A stretch of 64,000 bases of DNA from Lutjanus erythropterus (taxonomy: Eukaryota; Chordata; Actinopteri; Lutjaniformes; Lutjanidae), in assembly GCA_020091685.1 (NCBI GenBank), contig CM034600.1:1020024-1084023 (forward strand). The letters run 5' to 3'. Positions 60,401 to 64,000 of the stretch are shown piece by piece. Within the stretch, counting starts at the first letter, position 1. Every line of letters begins with the position of its first letter. The position numbers and the translations under genes are program-made. The notes beneath the pieces are model-generated. The model ran no database searches. It had not been told where the DNA came from and saw only the letters and a program-made list of their open reading frames with translations.

Positions 60401-62021
60401 ATTGATTTAAAGACAAAAAATGGGAAATTTCCATCCAGTGAAGCATCTTTTTCCATTAGAAGCCATGATAATGAATTAATCATAATCCTACTAATAATCC
60501 TCATTTTTACTAAATGTATCTGTAATCTGATTAATAGGGGTGTAACGATTCACTCATAAGTCCGATGCATCAGACTTTAATGTGTAAGATACGAGTGCAT
60601 CGGTTCAGACGGCCCTGCATCAGTAAAAAGCTGAACATGAATCAGAAACAAATCGATGCAGAACTAGCGTATCAATACATCTCATTAGGATGCACATACG
60701 TTTAATTTTGGGATCAGGGAGCTGCCACTGTTAACTTTCCTCCGTCTTCTCTCTCCCGCTGTCTCTGCCTGCACCGCTCTCGTTGGACGCCCGCTGCCAC
60801 GCTCACAAAAACAAGCGCTCCCTCCTCCCTCTCCTGCGTCTCTTCTTCATTTGCTCAAAACAGATGGCGCTGAAACGCAAGCGACACAAGTGACATAGTA
60901 CTGCGTTGCACCACCAAACTTTCATAACGCTTAAGTGTAGAAAGATGAGAAACGCTGCTGCAGATCATTTATGTAAAAGATGTCTGACAGCAGAGAACAG
61001 AGACACGAGTCTGACCACAGAGACGTCATGTCACTGTGAGAGCAGGAAACACTTCACTGTTCCTCCACACTGATCAAAACCACAACACTCTTCATATGAA
61101 ACAGAGCAGCACATCATCTTACTGCAGAAATACTGATATTTTAAACACTTTTAAATTTTCTCATTTATCTCATCTCATTTACACATGAGACTAATAATAA
61201 GATATAAACATCACTGTAATGTCTCCTTCTCTCTGTCTCTACTGTTACTACATTTAGTAAAACTATCCGGATTTTCTTTTGCAACTAAAAACACTCTATA
61301 AATGGAGCATTATTGAATCAAAATGTAAAGATTGACACACTGCATTGTCTTGTATTGCATCATATCGTATCGTATCATGACAGAGCTGAATTGTATAGAA
61401 CTGAACCGTTGGCCACTTAAATATTTCTGAAATATATCGTATTTTTGAACATGTATCAAGATACGTATTGTATCATCTCAGTCAGTGAGATACACACCCC
61501 TACTGATTAAGTCTTTTTTTTTTATCTGTAACTGTAATGGAATGCAGTTACCTTTTTTTGTATCCAGATTATGTAATCCTGTTACATGTAATCTGTTACT
61601 CCCCAAGCTTGTTTATAAATGGGGGAGAGCTTGTAGGCTTTTAGCCTCTGTTATATATTCTTGTTATCATTTATATTGTTTTGTTTTTTTTATGGTTTTT
61701 AATACGTGCTAAATAAATGAAATGATTATTATAATCACTGTGCTGACTCCTCTCCTCTCCTTCCCTTCAGGCGGGCTGCTGGTGTGTCTTCCCAGAGAGC
61801 AGGCGCAGAAGTTTTGCTCAGAGATGAAGAGCCAGGGCTCCGGAGCTGGAGGTCAGGCGGCAGCGGGCGGAGCGTGGATAATCGGAATTGTGGAGAAAGG
61901 CGACCGTCGCGCCCGCATCATCGACAAGCCCCGCATCATTGAGGTTCCACCGCGAGGAAGCCAGGCGGCGAATCAGGACAACAGCTCGAGCAGCCCGGCT
62001 CCCAGCCTCAATCTGTCATAG
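51418..62021 (+). CDS. sephs2: Selenophosphate synthetase 2, a selenoprotein (8 exons, UGA = Sec at residue 49)
   Basis: The enzyme makes selenophosphate from selenide and ATP, the selenium donor for selenocysteine-tRNA(Sec). Exons: 51418-51694, 54010-54113, 56449-56556, 56770-56924, 58398-58488, 58592-58691, 58816-59028 and 61771-62021. They total 1299 bases, or 432 residues reading the in-frame TGA at 51562-51564 as selenocysteine. The active-site segment is [14 protein letters not shown]. Other landmarks are [85 protein letters not shown] and [11 protein letters not shown] (ATP-binding AIRS-type fold). It has introns, unlike the intronless mammalian SEPHS2. A SECIS-like hairpin lies at 62733-62781. 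Ordinary gene prediction would cut the protein at 48 residues. Confidence 0.96.
51562..51564 (+). other. sephs2: Selenocysteine codon (in-frame TGA) of SEPHS2
   Basis: Codon 49 counting from the ATG at 51418. It stands where SPS enzymes have catalytic Cys/Sec, between DLKG and GCKVPQ. The reading frame continues uninterrupted for 43 more codons to a clean donor at 51695. Confidence 0.95.
52255..53945. repeat. Cluster of nested 'gctgcaac.att' MITE copies in SEPHS2 intron 1
   Basis: At least four partial copies follow one another. Their starts read like 'agagctgcaacgattagtcg' (52254), 'agagctgcagcaattaagtg' (52480), 'agttgtaacaattaattgattg' (53438) and 'agagttgcaattgattag' (53260). Ends read 'gttgcagcccta' (52637, 53757) or 'gttggagctcta' (53929). 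The inner line 'tttctggtttctttactcctctctgacagtaaactga' recurs at 52528 and 53396. This suggests repeated insertion or local amplification. Confidence 0.7.
54420..55175 (+). repeat. Dispersed repeat copy in SEPHS2 intron 2
   Basis: The segment from 'ggccaacctgcaagtgattac' through 'cagcatagtcatagtgagcagccattttatttt' to 'ctcagagttctcttaatgtt' recurs at 63820-64000, and its later part at 25490 and 11930. Non-coding. Confidence 0.7.
55520..55952. mobile_element. Short hAT-like element in SEPHS2 intron 2
   Basis: Inverted ends TAGGGTTTGGA (left) and complement TCGATGCCCAACCCTA (right). The flanking 8-mers CCTCTGAG and CTTTTGAG match at six of eight positions, compatible with a decayed target duplication. 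Length 433 bases, no coding capacity. Confidence 0.7.
57005..57665. repeat. Compound 'agttcacc' MITE copies, SEPHS2 intron 4
   Basis: Begins 'gaaagggacagttcacctcag' and contains 'ccacagaccttgttg..agcagtttcat' twice in forward (57263, 57420) and once in inverse orientation near 57520-57560 (complement, 'cctacatgaaactgttcacaacaaggtctgtgg'). This gives palindromes around 'gaactactttctttct'. Confidence 0.65.
60535..61502. mobile_element. hAT element with perfect 8-bp target-site duplication
   Basis: CTGATTAA occurs at 60527-60534 and again at 61503-61510. Between them the ends read TAGGGGTGTAACGATTC and complement TACACACCCCTA, an inverted pair typical of hAT elements. The inside is 968 bases, non-coding, with a CpG-bearing core near 60770-60840. 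It lies in SEPHS2 intron 7. Confidence 0.85.
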
Positions 62022-62065
62022 ACACTGCCCCTGCCCCTGACACTGGTCCTGTGTGAGTGTGATGA

Positions 62066-62068
<3 letters not shown>

Positions 62069-62118
<50 letters not shown>
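62069..62118. repeat. (GT)n microsatellite in SEPHS2 3' UTR
   Basis: Pure GT run 48 bases after the SEPHS2 stop codon. Frames through it are artefacts. Confidence 0.9.
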
Positions 62119-62119
<1 letters not shown>

Positions 62120-62732
62120 TGATATGTTGCTGTCTGTCTCATCCCGTTTTTCAGCCCGGCTGCTGAGAGCACACAGTTGAAAACCACCATCTTTTCCAGT
62201 GGGAGAGGGAATGGACAGCAGACATGATTATTATTTATCCATCTTTGGAAAGAAGGTGGAAAGCTGCTGAAACGAGGCTCACTTTTCACCACTTTGCTAT
62301 TAAATTAAAATTCAGGGTAGTCTGCCCTTTCTTAATTCATGTAGACAGATGACATATGAGTCATCTGAATGCAAAAAAGTTTCTGGGAAAAATTATTCAA
62401 TTCTAAAGAAAAAACATTCCAAATCATTCTTCCCAGCAAAACAAATTGAGAGTGTGTGTGTGTGTGTATGAGTATTTTATCATTTGACTGGGGTGCTTTG
62501 CTGAGCGGTTTTTGTCTACTTTTTTTTTTTTTTTTTGGATGTGGATGGTGTTAATGTGAATGTATCACGTGGAAATGACATAATTCTTCAGTCCTGGCAC
62601 CTGGCTCTGCCCACACAGCCCAACAGGAAGGCTTGAGCAGCTTCCTTTGGACAGGCTGGGTGGTGTTCAGAATGTCCTTCTCTGTCAGCTGATTGGCTGT
62701 CCAGCACCAAGTCCCTCCCACCTTTCCTTTTT

Positions 62733-62781
62733 ATGAAGCTCTGCCCTTCAAACCCCAGCTGACGGGCCGGGCAGAGCGGAT
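62733..62781 (+). promoter_or_regulatory. sephs2: SECIS-like hairpin in SEPHS2 3' UTR
   Basis: The SECIS element recruits SBP2 and eEFSec so that UGA is read as selenocysteine. Features seen: ATGA at 62733-62736 (5' side of the non-Watson-Crick core), a perfect nine-base stem GCTCTGCCC (62738-62746) with GGGCAGAGC (62769-62777), AAA at 62750-62752 for the apical loop, and GA at 62779-62780 for the 3' side of the core. ATGA is followed by 13 bases before the AAA, within the normal range. A CCC/GGG pair inside the loop could make it a form 2 SECIS. Confidence 0.9.
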
Positions 62782-62864
62782 GTCTGCCTTTGGATCGGGG
62801 TCGGACTTGGACTGCTGGAGGTCTGAAGCTGTCTGTCTCTGTAGATTTCCTGCTTTTCACAATC

Positions 62865-62870
62865 AATAAA
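62865..62870 (+). terminator. sephs2: Polyadenylation signal of SEPHS2
   Basis: Canonical AATAAA about 85 bases downstream of the SECIS, so the hairpin is inside the mature transcript. Confidence 0.75.
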
Positions 62871-62946
62871 ACCATCATCAACTCAGTGAAATACTGTCGG
62901 TTTATAGGAGTACGGTGTGAACAAACGTCAACGTCATTAGCAGTCA

Positions 62947-63175
62947 TTAAAGGGGCAGTTCACCACAAAAACAAGATCTGGCCTGTAGTACTATTTATCC
63001 ATTTCCACTCTTGGTGTGAGTTTTGGAGACATCGACTGTAGAGACGTCTGCCTTCTTTCCAGTATAATGGGACTAAATGGCAATCAGCTTGAGGTGGTCA
63101 AAGCACCAAAAAATAAATAATAATAATTTTAAAAAAAGCTCAAAACCAGTGTCTTGGGGTGAACTGTCCCTTTAA
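62947..63175. mobile_element. TTAA-flanked MITE, complete 229-bp copy
   Basis: Starts TTAAAGGGGCAGTTCACC and ends GGTGAACTGTCCCTTTAA, with TTAA at both borders. The inside carries the landmark 'ataatgggactaaatggcaatcagct'. It follows the SEPHS2 polyA signal. Confidence 0.8.
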
Positions 63176-63819
63176 AGGGAATCCTCAGTACTTTTCAGGT
63201 GAATGTCCAGTCAGTGTTGATGGTAAATGTCATTTCACTTTGTCAGTGCTGCTATATTGACCAAGAAAACTCAAGTTTTCCTGCTCACAGAGCCATGTGG
63301 CAGTGCCTACATGTACCAGGATGCTTTGCAGGTGAGCTTGTGACTACCCCGCCCATGTTGTCATGTTATCACCACCCTAGCCTATAGCTATTACTTTGTT
63401 GGCAAAAACATAGCGTGAGGTGACAAAATACTCATTTAGCACGCCACCTGGTTACCCAGAGGAGGAGACTGGAAATCCAAGCTGAAATAGCCTGTAGTTT
63501 TTCCTGCTTCCAGTGACATCACTGGCCTTTTTATCACAGCTGTGTTTATAAAAATATTACTGCTGATTGGGTAACGCCTCCAATGCTGCCACCAAATGAG
63601 AAAATGTACCTGGAAGCCCATTACACACCGTTTTGCACTAGTATAAGGAAACGTCTGGAAACTAGCAAAGTGATACACATCATTTTCAGATTGAATGGGC
63701 CCCAACTTTTTCAGCAGAACTCAGTTTTCTGAGTTTTCTGGCTTTATTTTGAGGGGGTTTTGATTTTTCTTCAGTCATGCTGGAAAATGTCTTTTAAAAG
63801 ATCAAACTCTTGGCTATTA
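63176..63819. other. Spacer downstream of SEPHS2
   Basis: No gene or clear repeat is recognised. The 89-residue minus-strand frame at 63436-63705 does not resemble a known family. Confidence 0.4.
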
Positions 63820-64000
63820 AACTAAACAGGCCAACCTCCTAATGATTAAATTTTTAATTAAACATTAATGTTAACTTCTTCAGATAGAAAATCTGACAGT
63901 TAACAACTTACAGAGATGACAAAAAGTGTTTTTTTTCACATCGTAGTCGCAGTGAGCAGCCATTTTATTTTTTTAAAGTGTCTCAGAGTTCTCTTAATGT
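63820..64000 (+). repeat. Dispersed repeat copy cut by the window end
   Basis: Same order of blocks as 54466-54650 ('ggccaacct', 'aatctgacagt', 'gcagccattttattttt', 'ctcagagttctcttaatgt'). Confidence 0.75.

Overview
The window is vertebrate nuclear DNA and almost certainly from a ray-finned (teleost) fish. Its genes are split into many short exons with GT-AG introns. The spacer and intron DNA is AT-rich, with CA/GT microsatellites, Tc1-like and hAT-like elements, TTAA-flanked fold-back MITEs and 3' ends of non-LTR retrotransposons of kinds common in fish genomes. There are no bacterial or viral genes, operons, CRISPR arrays or rRNA genes.

Five protein-coding genes can be rebuilt exon by exon, all with intact frames. 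From left to right they are: SNRPG (+, 2017-5173, Sm protein G of the spliceosome); PLPBP (+, 7113-14188, PLP-homeostasis protein); TMED4 (-, 18912-24021, p24-family ER/Golgi cargo receptor); IKBKG/NEMO (+, 27257-45664, regulatory subunit of the IkappaB kinase complex); and SEPHS2 (+, 51418-62021, selenophosphate synthetase 2). SEPHS2 is itself a selenoprotein: it has an in-frame UGA codon at 51562 and a SECIS-like hairpin in its 3' UTR near 62733. The genes are functionally unrelated neighbours. TMED4 is convergent with PLPBP and divergent from IKBKG, and SEPHS2 follows IKBKG in the same orientation.

The rest is introns and spacers rich in repeats. The window starts in a MITE fragment and a LINE 3' end (1-960). 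A LINE-tail pair in opposite orientation flanks SNRPG exons 3-4. Four minisatellite-like blocks lie at about 6.2-6.9, 15.5-16.0, 17.2-18.1 and 19.1-19.7 kb. Fold-back elements lie at about 8.35-9.27, 13.1-13.8, 22.05-22.8, 32.1-33.0 and 34.1-36.3 kb, the last with a Tc1-like element nested inside. hAT-like elements lie at about 20.3-21.06, 49.36-50.67, 55.52-55.95 and 60.535-61.502 kb, the last with a perfect 8-bp target-site duplication.

I did not find an undescribed multi-gene system. The points most worth a second look are an optineurin-like LIR candidate in three frame-preserving middle exons of NEMO, the SEPHS2 UGA/SECIS pair, and several structurally informative mobile elements.
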